Shown piece after piece: positions 17,392 through 25,699 of a stretch of 64,000 bases of DNA; positions within the stretch are counted from its first letter, which is position 1; the number at the start of each line of letters is the position of its first letter. Source of the stretch: Planctobacterium sp965279005 (GTDB lineage: Bacteria > Pseudomonadota > Gammaproteobacteria > Enterobacterales > Alteromonadaceae); assembly GCA_965279005.1 (NCBI GenBank), contig CBDIHK010000026.1, positions 372,001-436,000 of the forward strand, read 5' to 3'. Position numbers and translations under genes: made by a program. The notes under the pieces are model-generated. The model searched no databases. It was not told where the DNA came from and worked only from the letters and a program-made list of their open reading frames with translations.

Positions 17392-19464
17392 ATGCAATTT
17401 TCCCTTGCTAAAAGCAGCGCGTTTGTGGCTGCTACATTTGGCGTTTGCACTTCTGCAATCGCACAAAAACACAATATTGAACACGTAGATGTAATTGGCC
17501 AACGTTTGGCCACCGCGATTTCGCTGGATACCATTGGTGAAGTTTCTGCCTCCCCAGACCTTAGCGATATTATTGTCCGACTACCCGGAATCAACACCAA
17601 TGGCAATGGTCCGTTAACTTCCATTGTGCAGTACCGGGGCTTATTTGGTAACCGGATCCGGGTCAACATAGATGGTGCCCCCACCATTGGAGCGGGTCCT
17701 AATGCCATGGATCCCCCCTTATCGAATGTGTTTGCCACATCTGGCACCCAGATAACACTCTACCGTGGTATTGCCCCGGTCACGGCGGGGGCTGAAACCA
17801 TTGGCGGTGCAATCAGTGTGGATCGCGATGTGTCGGTACTGTTCACGGCAAACCCCACATGGCAGGCCGGCCTGCAAAGCCAATTGCTAAACCAAGGTAG
17901 CACTAACCACAAACAAGCAACTTTTAGCTACCACGATAGTGACTTTTTCTTTTCAGGCTTCGGTGCAGACCAGCAGCGCGGCGACGCCGATGATGGTGAA
18001 GGCCGAGAAATCCCCAACAGTTTTTACGAACGTGATGCCTATGGCTTTTCAATGGGCTTCCGTATGTACAACCACCAGGTAACCAGCCACTACCAGGTGA
18101 TTGGTACCGATGACACTGGTACTGCGGCATTGGCCATGGATATAAAATATATCGATAGCGAGAGCTACCGCCTGCATTATCTTTGGCAGCGAGATGATAA
18201 CAGTTCGCTATCCCTGCGCTTGTCTGGCAACAATAACCAGCACGGTATGAACAATTTTGATCATCGCCCAATGACCATGCCCATGATGTCCAGGCTCAAT
18301 ACAGTGGACAGCTTTGCCCGTGGCTATGAAGCCATCTGGCAACAAGGATTGGCAGCCGGAGAACTCACCGTAGGTTTAGATTGGCACACAGCACGCCATA
18401 ACTCGGTGATCACCAATCCCATTATGGAAAACCTAACTATCCGTAACTTCAATGAAGTTGAGCGAACCAACCAAAGTGCTTATGTCCAATGGCAGCGGGA
18501 CTATGACCGGCTAAATGTCAGCGCAGGGTTGCGCCATACCCTTGTGGATACCAGCGCCGGTGATGTGGCGAATACTATGGCCATGATGAACCCCAATATC
18601 GCGGCACTTCAAGATACTTTTAATAGCCATGACCGGGATTTAGACTTCGACTTTACCGATGTCACCCTGCACCTAAACTACGAAATGTCGCCAAACTGGC
18701 GCTGGCACTTCGCCGCAGGGCAGAAAAGCCGAGCACCTAGCTATACTGAGCTCTATGTATGGCTACCTTTGGGCATCTCCGCTGGGCTCGCCGACGGCCG
18801 TAATTACCTGGGTAACCTAAACCTCAAACACGAAACCGCCAGGCAGCTGGATCTTGGGGTCACCTTTGAGCAAAATGGCACCTCCTTCTCACCAAGGGTT
18901 TTTTACCAAGATTTTGATGATTACATCGTAGGTAACCCGTCTGAAAATATGGCGGCCAACATGGTGTCTACCATGATGAGTGGGCAGCCACCACTGCAAT
19001 GGGGCAATGTTGATGCCACCCTGTATGGCTTGGATTTGCTGCTTACCCACCAGCTTTCCAAAACCATGCAGCTTTCTATGAACGGCGTACTAGTAAAAGG
19101 GGACAGGGATGATATTGACGAATCTTTGTACCGGATCGCCCCGGCCACTTTGCAAACCCAGATAAAATGGGACTTGCAAAACTGGGGGGCCTCGTTGGAA
19201 TGGCAACTAGTAGCCAGCCAGTCTGATGTATCAGGGATCCAGAATGAAATGGAAAGCGCGGGTTATGGGATTATCAATGCCAATTTGCGCTACCAAATCA
19301 ACGACCATATTGAACTTACCGTTTTGCTCAATAACCTGTTCGACAAGGCATACCAGAACCATTTAGGCGGCATCAACCGCGTTGCGGGTGTCGACCAGCC
19401 TGTGGGTGAGAGGCTGTTTGCACCTGGGCGCACCTTTGGTATTGGCTTTAATTTTAGAAACTGA
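17392..19464 (+). CDS. TonB-dependent receptor, copper-type (OprC/NosA-like)
   Basis: This outer-membrane receptor of about 690 aa has a signal peptide (ending SAIAQ), a TonB box-like start (EHVDVIGQRL), a plug domain (about 50-150) and a 22-strand barrel ending in FGIGFNFRN with a terminal aromatic-rich strand. Methionine-rich stretches (HRPMTMPMMSRL, TMAMMNPN, MVSTMMSG) and a YVWLPLGISAGLADGRNYLG segment fit the OprC/NosA copper-receptor group. It would import copper or a copper complex with TonB energy. I use the ATG at 17392 rather than the TTG at 17377 because the signal peptide then has normal length. The DUF2946-like gene upstream is a common partner of such receptors. Confidence 0.85.
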   Translation: MQFSLAKSSAFVAATFGVCTSAIAQKHNIEHVDVIGQRLATAISLDTIGEVSASPDLSDIIVRLPGINTNGNGPLTSIVQYRGLFGNRIRVNIDGAPTIGAGPNAMDPPLSNVFATSGTQITLYRGIAPVTAGAETIGGAISVDRDVSVLFTANPTWQAGLQSQLLNQGSTNHKQATFSYHDSDFFFSGFGADQQRGDADDGEGREIPNSFYERDAYGFSMGFRMYNHQVTSHYQVIGTDDTGTAALAMDIKYIDSESYRLHYLWQRDDNSSLSLRLSGNNNQHGMNNFDHRPMTMPMMSRLNTVDSFARGYEAIWQQGLAAGELTVGLDWHTARHNSVITNPIMENLTIRNFNEVERTNQSAYVQWQRDYDRLNVSAGLRHTLVDTSAGDVANTMAMMNPNIAALQDTFNSHDRDLDFDFTDVTLHLNYEMSPNWRWHFAAGQKSRAPSYTELYVWLPLGISAGLADGRNYLGNLNLKHETARQLDLGVTFEQNGTSFSPRVFYQDFDDYIVGNPSENMAANMVSTMMSGQPPLQWGNVDATLYGLDLLLTHQLSKTMQLSMNGVLVKGDRDDIDESLYRIAPATLQTQIKWDLQNWGASLEWQLVASQSDVSGIQNEMESAGYGIINANLRYQINDHIELTVLLNNLFDKAYQNHLGGINRVAGVDQPVGERLFAPGRTFGIGFNFRN

Positions 19465-19509
19465 TAGCAAATAGTCCCTACCCCTTTTACCTAAAGCGTT
19501 AAAGCATAG

Positions 19510-19538
19510 CGGCCAGCCATAGCAATAATGGCTGGCCG
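19510..19538. terminator. Bidirectional hairpin between convergent genes
   Basis: An 11-bp perfect stem (CGGCCAGCCAT and its complement) encloses a 7-base loop between the TonB receptor (forward) and the XRE gene (reverse). There is no T-run, but its placement between convergent stops suits a shared terminator. Confidence 0.6.
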
Positions 19539-19547
19539 ACTTAGCCT

Positions 19548-20234
19548 TTACTGCTGAACCATGTCACAAGTGGACAATTTTGTCGCCAATGGCCTTAGTA
19601 GGATTTCGCTGAAAATCAGTGCCCAAAACGGCGCCAGCAGGTTTATGGTATAGGCCATGTGCAGTACTTCAGGATCTGCGTCATAGGTTGCGTGGGTGGC
19701 GATAACCCCCACCAACAAAGCAATCGCCGCTGCTGCATAGGTAAATTTGATTTGTGCTTTAAGTATGGTTGCCAAATAGATTGCCTTATTGCCACCCACC
19801 ATCTCATCGGTAAACAAGTACTTAAAACAGGCGACAGACTTTGCCGCGCCATCGCTACCAAATGCAACCAGGGTTACTGCATAGACAAAAAAGAATATAA
19901 ACAAGACGGTAGGCACATTGATAAAGTATCCGGGATCGACCGCAAAGTTCATTAGGGTGATCACAGCACCTGATATCGTTAACAAGGCAATAAAGTTCTT
20001 CATAATTTTTGTCCTCGACCAATTGGCTTTAATCTCATTGGGATCCGCTTGCAGCTCTTTTGGCGATAAATCAAAAACTGAGGCTATTGACAAGACTGTC
20101 TCAGCAGAGGCCCTACCGTCCGACTCTACCCGCTGGATAGACCGTACCGACAGCCCACTTGCTTTGGCTAGAACTTCCTGCGACCAGCCTTTTTCGCTTC
20201 TTAATTTTTTCATTTTCTGAACTGAAATAAACAT
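19548..20234 (-). CDS. XRE-type regulator fused to a four-helix membrane domain
   Basis: The 228-aa product starts with a helix-turn-helix of XRE/Cro type (residues about 8-62: LRSEKGWSQEVLAKASGLSVRSIQRVESDGR). About four hydrophobic segments follow (FIALLTISGAVITLMNF, VPTVLFIFFFVYAVTLVAF, FTYAAAAIALLVGVIAT and LLAPFWALIFSEILL). This makes it a one-component, membrane-anchored regulator that would bind DNA at the inner face of the membrane. The membrane part is not one that I can name. A copy of the dispersed repeat lies seven bases upstream of its start. Confidence 0.82.
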   Translation of the reverse strand: MFISVQKMKKLRSEKGWSQEVLAKASGLSVRSIQRVESDGRASAETVLSIASVFDLSPKELQADPNEIKANWSRTKIMKNFIALLTISGAVITLMNFAVDPGYFINVPTVLFIFFFVYAVTLVAFGSDGAAKSVACFKYLFTDEMVGGNKAIYLATILKAQIKFTYAAAAIALLVGVIATHATYDADPEVLHMAYTINLLAPFWALIFSEILLRPLATKLSTCDMVQQ

Positions 20235-20240
20235 GTCTCA

Positions 20241-20262
20241 ATACCGATTCAATTAAGTGTTT
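20241..20262. repeat. Copy of dispersed repeat ATACCGATTCNATTAAGTAT
   Basis: ATACCGATTCAATTAAGTGT followed by TT lies immediately upstream of the membrane XRE gene. It matches the copy at 7010 at 18 of 20 positions. Confidence 0.6.
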
Positions 20263-20355
20263 GCTCACACGATGTGGCGAGGACAAGTCTGTTGCTTTTG
20301 TTTGCCTCGAGCCAGAAAAATGCCACGACAAACTCACGCCAATACCTGACAGTAT

Positions 20356-20377
20356 ATACCGACTCCATTAAGTAATA
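20356..20377. repeat. Copy of dispersed repeat ATACCGATTCNATTAAGTAT
   Basis: ATACCGACTCCATTAAGTAA is found in the same gap as the copy at 20241, 115 bases away and in the same orientation. Confidence 0.58.
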
Positions 20378-20480
20378 TAAATTCAATCACTTAGAGTGAT
20401 GGCTGAGGAAACTAGTAGATAAAGCTTCAAACTAAATGAACCGGGGTCAGTCGCTATTTAAGTGACAGAAGCGCTTTTGC

Positions 20481-21386
20481 CTATTCGGATCCGCCAAGCT
20501 GCTTTAAACCCCTTGCCAATTCATCAAACACCACCCGAATACGCGGTGTTGTCCTAAGTTCCCTGTGAGTTACCAGCCAGACCGGGAATTCAATTGATGG
20601 CATATCCGCCATCACCCTTTCTAAACAGGGGTCACTATCGCCCAATATCTCAGGCAGCAAGGTGATCCCCATATCCGATTTCGCCATCGCCCACATGGCC
20701 GAACCACTATTGCTGTATACGGCATAGTTTTCATTGCGCACATTAGTGACACCTTGGTTTGCCAACAGCTGCAACATTTGTTCGATACTGCTGCCACCAA
20801 CAAATTGATGTTGTATTAGGTCTTGCTGGGTTTTAGGCCTGCCCTTTTGTTCCAGGTAAGTTGTGGTGGCGTAATAGTTGGCACGAAAATCACCAATCAG
20901 CCTGCCGATTAATTCTGAATTTTCTGGCCGCACATGGCGGATGGCGATATCCGCCTCCCGCTGGATAATGTTTTGCAGGTCGTTGGAAGCAATCAGTTCA
21001 AGTTGGATCTCTGGCGCGGCTTGGTTGATTTGCTTAAGTATGCTGGGCAGCATTGCGCTTGCCATCAAATCCGTCGCTGTAACCGAGACATGGCCGGATA
21101 CCGTCTTAGATTTGCTCGTCGCGGATAAGGACAGTAAAGCCGCTGCCTCTGCCATGGCCTGGGCGTGTGCCAGCAAATCTTGTCCGGCTTCGGTCAATAC
21201 CAGGCCGCGCACGGTGCGCTCAAACAATGCCAGGCCAAGGTTTTCTTCCAAACCGGTAATTTGTCGGGTAATAGTGGGCTGGGTAGTGTTAAGCAGCCGG
21301 GCTGCCGCGCTAAAAGAACCCTCTTCCGCGCTTACCAAAAAAGCGCGTATGTGGTTCCAATCAAAGTTAACCGCGTTCCAGTTCAT
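20481..21386 (-). CDS. LysR-family transcriptional regulator
   Basis: This 301-aa protein has the LysR N-terminal winged helix (residues about 8-68: FDWNHIRAFLVSAEEGSFSAAARLLNTTQPTITRQ, given here in two parts: FDWNHIRAFLVSAEEGS and FSAAARLLNTTQPTITRQ). The substrate-binding-like effector domain follows (about 95-295, with VSVTATDLMASAMLPSIL and ADIAIRHVRPENSELIGR). It is divergent from a methyltransferase gene 97 bases away, a usual arrangement for a LysR target. The ligand cannot be read from the sequence. Confidence 0.92.
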   Translation of the reverse strand: MNWNAVNFDWNHIRAFLVSAEEGSFSAAARLLNTTQPTITRQITGLEENLGLALFERTVRGLVLTEAGQDLLAHAQAMAEAAALLSLSATSKSKTVSGHVSVTATDLMASAMLPSILKQINQAAPEIQLELIASNDLQNIIQREADIAIRHVRPENSELIGRLIGDFRANYYATTTYLEQKGRPKTQQDLIQHQFVGGSSIEQMLQLLANQGVTNVRNENYAVYSNSGSAMWAMAKSDMGITLLPEILGDSDPCLERVMADMPSIEFPVWLVTHRELRTTPRIRVVFDELARGLKQLGGSE

Positions 21387-21483
21387 CTATTTACGTATAT
21401 TTATTATCAGTATTTAGCAATTTTAATATTACATATGTATAGATAAGCTGTCATTCAATGCTGAACACATTTTAGAGGGAACA

Positions 21484-22101
21484 ATGACAGATAAATTTTG
21501 GGATGGCCTTGCGGTCAAATACGCGGCTAAGCCGATTGATGATATCGATGCTTACGAAGCCAAACTTAAAGACCTTAGCGGTTATTTAAACGCAACCGAT
21601 AAGGTGCTGGAAGTAGGTTGCGGCACTGGCAGCACCGCATTGCGTCTAGCGAAGCTAGTTGAGCATTACACCGCCACGGATGTGTCTAAGGGCATGATTG
21701 AGATTGCCAATAACAAACTGCTGGACAGCGCACCTAAAAACATTGAGTTTATAGAAGCACCCGCTGACTGGGTGGTAGGTGAAGGCCACTTTGATGTCAT
21801 CCTCTGCTTTAGCTTGCTGCACTTAATTAGGGATCTACCCAGCACCTTGCATATGCTGCATAGCCAGCTAAAACCAGGCGGTTTGTTTATCTCCAAAACC
21901 GTGTGCCTAAAACACTGCAACCCACTTATACGGCTATTTGTAAAAGTACTCAAAGCCATCGGCTTCGCCCCGTATGTGCTGCCATTAAACCAGCAAGACT
22001 TGGAGAACATGTTACAACAAGCCGGGTTTACAATTGAGCGCACAACCTATTTCGATAAGCAAAAACGCAACCCCTATATAGTGGCAAGGAAAGCGAAGTA
22101 A
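21484..22101 (+). CDS. Class I SAM-dependent methyltransferase
   Basis: The 205-aa product has the Rossmann-like methyltransferase fold. Motif I is VLEVGCGTGSTALRLAK (residues about 39-55), followed by TATDVSKGMIEIA (post-I), FDVILCFSLLHLI (motif II/III) and LKPGGLFISKT. The substrate is not evident and could be a small molecule. AGAGGGA lies seven bases before the ATG. It is divergent from the LysR regulator, which may control it. Confidence 0.88.
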   Translation: MTDKFWDGLAVKYAAKPIDDIDAYEAKLKDLSGYLNATDKVLEVGCGTGSTALRLAKLVEHYTATDVSKGMIEIANNKLLDSAPKNIEFIEAPADWVVGEGHFDVILCFSLLHLIRDLPSTLHMLHSQLKPGGLFISKTVCLKHCNPLIRLFVKVLKAIGFAPYVLPLNQQDLENMLQQAGFTIERTTYFDKQKRNPYIVARKAK

Positions 22102-22124
22102 TTGGCTACCTCAACAAACAGAAA

Positions 22125-22220
22125 TGTCGCATAAACCGCCAATTGTCCGATAAATGGATTTATGCGACAATGTCGTATAAACATCAATAATGTCTGATAA
22201 AAGCTATTATGCGACATAAA
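22125..22220. promoter_or_regulatory. Array of six TGTCNNATAAA operators before the Fic gene
   Basis: Six copies of TGTCNNATAAA are seen: 22125-22135 (TGTCGCATAAA), 22144-22154 (TGTCCGATAAA), 22159-22169 (inverted), 22171-22181 (TGTCGTATAAA), 22191-22201 (TGTCTGATAAA) and, inverted, 22207-22216 over the start codon. Copies three and four form a head-to-head palindrome. The Fic protein has an N-terminal DNA-binding domain, so the array is probably its own operator. The repeats are seen directly; the regulator is inferred. Confidence 0.65.
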
Positions 22221-23210
22221 CAAAGACACAATAAAACCGACAAGGAATTAGTACTCGCTTATGTCCAGTCTGTCGGTCAACCGGTCAGTATCAGCGAAAT
22301 CAAAACTGCAACTAGTTTCCAAGTTGATAACCGCACCGTACAACGCTGGCTGAATAAGGCAGCAGATCTAGGCGATGTGTTAATTACCGGTGAACGCAAA
22401 GCCCGCAAATATATTGGTGTCCCCCAAAAAACCGCACCAGGTTTTAAATTTCTCGAAGGTTTGCCTGCCTCTAAACAACAAGAACTGCTGGGAATGCTGC
22501 GTACCATGTGGACACACAATTCCACTGCGCTGGAGGGAAATATACTCAACTTAGGTGAAACCCAGTTTGTTTTGACAGAGGGGCTAACGGTATCGGGCAA
22601 ACCGCTAAAAGATCACAAAGAAGTGATGGGGCATGCAACGGCCATCGACTTATTGTACGAAATGATAGGCGGCGAACTTACCCCGGAAAAAATAAAGCTG
22701 CTACACAAAGCGGTGCAAACTGACGTGGTTTTCGATATCGACAAACCCTACGGTGAATTCAAAGTTGTACCCAATGGCACCTACCTGTTACTCGAAGAAG
22801 GCAAAAGTGTGTATCACGCTTACTCAAGCCCATTTGATGTGCCAAAATTAATGGATGGGCTTGTTGGGTATATTGAGTCATGCATGCCTAGAAACATCGA
22901 ACAAGCGATTAGCATGTATGCTATTGCCCACTTAATTTTTGGTCAAATACACCCTTTCTGGGATGGCAATGGCCGGATCGCCCGGCTCATTGCCAACCTT
23001 ATTTTATTGCGGGCTGGCTACGCGCCGTTGGTGATCCCGGCTATACGCAGGCAAGAATACATTGCTATCTTGTCCAAATACAGTGCCCGCAACCCTGCCC
23101 CGAAAACTGGCGAGCCCCTGTATCAGCAAGGAAAGGAGCTTGATGCCTTTATTGATTTCTGCCACGAATGCTACCAAGAGACCATAAAGCTGATTGAAAG
23201 CATTTTGTAG
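22209..23210 (+). CDS. Fic-family adenylyltransferase with N-terminal winged helix
   Basis: This 333-aa protein has a DNA-binding winged-helix-like region (residues about 10-75: VSISEIKTATSFQVDNRTV, QRWLNKAADLG) and a Fic/DOC domain. The active-site motif HPFWDGNGRIAR is at about 248-259 and is intact, so AMP transfer to a target hydroxyl is expected. The inhibitory motif (S/T)xxxE(G/N) appears N-terminal to it as STALEGN (about 105-111), which makes this a class II, self-inhibited Fic protein. Six TGTCNNATAAA sites cover the promoter and start codon, pointing to autoregulation. The physiological target is unknown; many such proteins modify the protein-synthesis or DNA-topology machinery. Confidence 0.92.
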   Translation: MRHKQRHNKTDKELVLAYVQSVGQPVSISEIKTATSFQVDNRTVQRWLNKAADLGDVLITGERKARKYIGVPQKTAPGFKFLEGLPASKQQELLGMLRTMWTHNSTALEGNILNLGETQFVLTEGLTVSGKPLKDHKEVMGHATAIDLLYEMIGGELTPEKIKLLHKAVQTDVVFDIDKPYGEFKVVPNGTYLLLEEGKSVYHAYSSPFDVPKLMDGLVGYIESCMPRNIEQAISMYAIAHLIFGQIHPFWDGNGRIARLIANLILLRAGYAPLVIPAIRRQEYIAILSKYSARNPAPKTGEPLYQQGKELDAFIDFCHECYQETIKLIESIL

Positions 23211-23298
23211 CTGACAATACTGGTGTCAAAAGGATAATATTTACTCATTCCAGCCTTAACGCTACTATTTAAAGGTAACCAATTTACAAAGCAGTATT

Positions 23299-23517
23299 AT
23301 GAATGAATCAACCGATGCAATAATTGCTCAAGCGCTCAGATTAAGCGCCAAACAAAGAGCGGAATTAGCAGAAAAGCTAATTCAAAGCCTTGATGCCCCA
23401 GCCTCAGATATTGATTCCACTTGGGCGGAAGAAAGTAACTTCAGGTATGAAGCCTATAAAGATGGCAAACTCAGCACTATTTCAGCAGAAGAAGTGTTTT
23501 CAAAATATCAAAAATAA
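23299..23517 (+). CDS. Antitoxin, addiction-module component (RelB-like)
   Basis: The 72-aa product reads DAIIAQALRLSAKQRAELAEKLIQSLD and then a conserved W (STWAEESNFR). This is the layout of the short 'putative addiction module component' antitoxins that pair with RelE/ParE toxins. The toxin reading frame starts at the base after its stop codon. The antitoxin frame is intact although the toxin is broken. Confidence 0.85.
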   Translation: MNESTDAIIAQALRLSAKQRAELAEKLIQSLDAPASDIDSTWAEESNFRYEAYKDGKLSTISAEEVFSKYQK

Positions 23518-23836
23518 ATGAAAGTTACTTTTCTAACCGCAGCAGCCAATGAGCTGCACGATGCCTTTGATTACTACGAGAATGAATTAACTGGATTAGG
23601 CGAAAAATTCCAAACCGCTGTCAGAAATTCTATCAATCGCATCATCAAATTCCCTAATTCATATTCAAAAATCGGAAAATACGCCCGCAGATGTCTGGTC
23701 AACAAATTTCCATATGGTGGGATACCGATCCTATTAAGTATTTGATGATAGCCAGAATGAAATCCTAATACTAGCCATTGCACATTTGCACAGACGCCCT
23801 GACTATTGGCTATCTCGGGAGCAACTTTCTTTATAA
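23518..23836 (+). pseudogene. RelE/ParE-family toxin, interrupted by a small repeat
   Basis: The frame starts MKVTFLTAAANELHDAFDYY, as in RelE/ParE toxins, and follows the antitoxin stop directly. After NKFPYG (about base 23718) the sequence GGGATACCGATCCTATTAAG, a copy of the dispersed repeat, breaks the frame and brings a stop at 23743-23745. The usual C-terminus continues in another frame (NEILILAIAHLHRRPDYW, about 23757-23810) to a stop at 23834-23836. The gene was therefore a normal toxin of about 100 aa before the insertion. The 75-aa product lacks the final beta strand and is probably inactive. Confidence 0.82.
23722..23743. repeat. Dispersed repeat inside the toxin gene
   Basis: ATACCGATCCTATTAAGTAT followed by TT matches the gap copies at 7010 and 20241 at most positions. 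Here it disrupts a conserved coding sequence, so it appears to be able to move or to be copied. Confidence 0.62.
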
Positions 23837-23849
23837 ACATTGCCCCCTA

Positions 23850-23879
23850 AGGCCTTAGCGTTGAGCTACGCTTTAGGCC
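23850..23879. terminator. Hairpin between the toxin remnant and the PD40 gene
   Basis: AAGGCCTTAGCGT and ACGCTTTAGGCCT pair with one bulge around a short loop. The hairpin overlaps the last codons and stop of the reverse-strand PD40 gene and may end transcription from both sides. Confidence 0.45.
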
Positions 23880-24729
23880 TCAACTCTTTAATAAACGCCG
23901 CGCTTACCCAAAATATATCCACATTGCCAGGGCTGGTCATCCGGTTAAAAAACAGATAGTTGCCATCAGGTGAAACCGTTGCGGAGGCCTCCCAAGCATC
24001 CGTGTTTATCTTGTCACCAAGGTTAATGGCTTCGCCCCAACTGCCATTTTTTTGCTTGTAGCTAATATAGATATCAGAATTACCATGGCCCTCTCCCCTT
24101 CTGCCATCCCATAAAATATAGGACTCATCGGGTGCGATATACGGGTGGGCATTCCACGTGCCAGAATTGATGGCCTTGCTCATAGGCTTGGGCTTGCTGC
24201 GCTTGCCATTGACTAGTTTGGAATAGCGGATAATGCCATCGCCATCATTGCCCACTTCATCAAACACATAGGTACCTTGGGAAGAGGCGGTCAAGCGCAT
24301 AATGCGGATCTCTTGGAAAGCACCGGATTGCATTTTTAGTTCTGACCAACCAGAATCCGTTTGCGTTAGGTAGCGCTTGCCCAAGTGCATAGTCTTGCCA
24401 TCGGGGGAAACAAACGGTTGCCCTACCCTGCGGGATATCACCTTTTCATGCCAGCGGTCTTTATCCTGGTAAAACACCACAAACTCGGTTTTTTCATTGG
24501 CATCATCGCGCAGCAAATACAGCTCTTTCATATCAGGCGATATCGCCACACCATATTCCCAGCGCTCGCTGGTGATCAGTCCTGGCGCAAAAGGCTCTGG
24601 CACAACACCCGGTGGCTTTTGTCCAAGGTATGGCCCCAACAGCCCAGGTAATCCATCTTGGCCGTAGCTATCTCCCAATGTGACAAACATAGACAGCAGC
24701 AAAACCAATGCAGTAGAAACTCGCTTCAT
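23866..24729 (-). CDS. Secreted PD40/TolB-like beta-propeller protein
   Basis: This 287-aa protein has a signal peptide (KRVSTALVLLLSMFVTLG) and several PD40-type repeats: VAISPDMKELYLLRD, PFVSPDGKTMHLGK, PYIAPDESYILWDGRR and ATVSPDGNYLFFNR. These blades form a TolB-like propeller found in the periplasm or on the cell surface. The NSDIYISYKQKNGSWGEAINLG segment is typical of the family. It stands alone, so its partner and role cannot be inferred. Confidence 0.85.
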   Translation of the reverse strand: MKRVSTALVLLLSMFVTLGDSYGQDGLPGLLGPYLGQKPPGVVPEPFAPGLITSERWEYGVAISPDMKELYLLRDDANEKTEFVVFYQDKDRWHEKVISRRVGQPFVSPDGKTMHLGKRYLTQTDSGWSELKMQSGAFQEIRIMRLTASSQGTYVFDEVGNDGDGIIRYSKLVNGKRSKPKPMSKAINSGTWNAHPYIAPDESYILWDGRRGEGHGNSDIYISYKQKNGSWGEAINLGDKINTDAWEASATVSPDGNYLFFNRMTSPGNVDIFWVSAAFIKELRPKA

Positions 24730-24985
24730 AACATCCTCTTAAAACAATCAATTAAGCACTTGCACTGCTAGTAACTGGGCATGGCTAGTGCCAGGGCAAT
24801 GCAAGTGACTGAATAGGGGTCAATGTATAAAAACCGGCCAGAAAAGACCTGACGTTGTTATGACGTTTTGTTGAAATTGTGCTGAAAGCACGAGTCAGAA
24901 CGGATTTTTGAGCGCAGACAAGTCCACTCCCTTTTGCTAATTTAATTAGCAGAGAGAAAAGCCCAGTAAAATAAAGGTTGCCAGC

Positions 24986-25423
24986 ATGACCACACTTTTA
25001 GGCATTGTCGTTATCATTGTTGGGCTCTTAGTTTATATCGGACAAGGCCTAAGTTTTTTTGCGCCAGCGCTCGCGACGAAGATCGGTTTAAACGACCCGC
25101 CCGAAGAAATGGACGAGTCCCTCTACATCATTGAAACCAAAGCCAATGGCCTTGGCGATTTAATATTGGCGTGGGTTCTTCCTATATCAGGCTTGCTAAT
25201 GATTTTGGATCACGCCGCTTGGACTTATCTCGCGCTAATCGGCAGCGGCATCTATATCTACTTTGCTCTATTAACCATCTTCTGCCGCATTTATCTAAAA
25301 CGGTACGGCAAAAAAGTCGGCAACCCAACCTCAGAAAAAACCGCCTATATCTTTAGCGGCATCTGGATTGCTTGTGCCTGCGCTATGATATTTATGGCAG
25401 TGCAAGAGCTATCACTGGCGTGA
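24986..25423 (+). CDS. Small membrane protein, four helices
   Basis: The 145-aa product has four hydrophobic segments (LLGIVVIIVGLLVYIGQGL, LAWVLPISGLLMIL, WTYLALIGSGIYIYFALLTI and IFSGIWIACACAMIFMAV). I recognise no named family. It is the last gene of ordinary composition before the AT-rich defence island. A hairpin follows 35 bases after the stop. Confidence 0.72.
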   Translation: MTTLLGIVVIIVGLLVYIGQGLSFFAPALATKIGLNDPPEEMDESLYIIETKANGLGDLILAWVLPISGLLMILDHAAWTYLALIGSGIYIYFALLTIFCRIYLKRYGKKVGNPTSEKTAYIFSGIWIACACAMIFMAVQELSLA

Positions 25424-25458
25424 AGTGTCAAATTCTAATTTCAACATTAGAGTAAAAG

Positions 25459-25476
25459 TAGGGCTAGATAGCCCTA
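25459..25476 (+). terminator. Hairpin after the membrane-protein gene
   Basis: TAGGGCTA and TAGCCCTA pair around GA. A weak T-containing tract (GTTATTATTAC) follows. It is a plausible but short terminator. Confidence 0.4.
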
Positions 25477-25584
25477 GTTATTATTACTTCCCAAGCCTTT
25501 CAGTTGCTATAAGGGAGATGGATACTCCTTGAGCAAACTATCAAAAATCCTCTCCGGCTATAGTTAATTTTCCAAACATAAAAA

Positions 25585-25602
25585 TGGTTTATTTATAAAC
25601 CA
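25585..25602. promoter_or_regulatory. Perfect palindrome in the AT-rich gap before the island
   Basis: TGGTTTAT-TT-ATAAACCA is an 8+8-bp dyad in a very AT-rich stretch. Before the IS1595 insertion at 25700 this stretch lay about 150 bases upstream of the 612-aa gene. It may be the operator of the defence genes, or of an unseen regulator. Confidence 0.35.
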
Positions 25603-25699
25603 ATCTCGTTTATATTTTTTAAAATCACGCTCTAATATATATATTAATACCCATAGATATCAAATTTAAATAGCCTAAAAGCACTCTAATAAAACTTAT

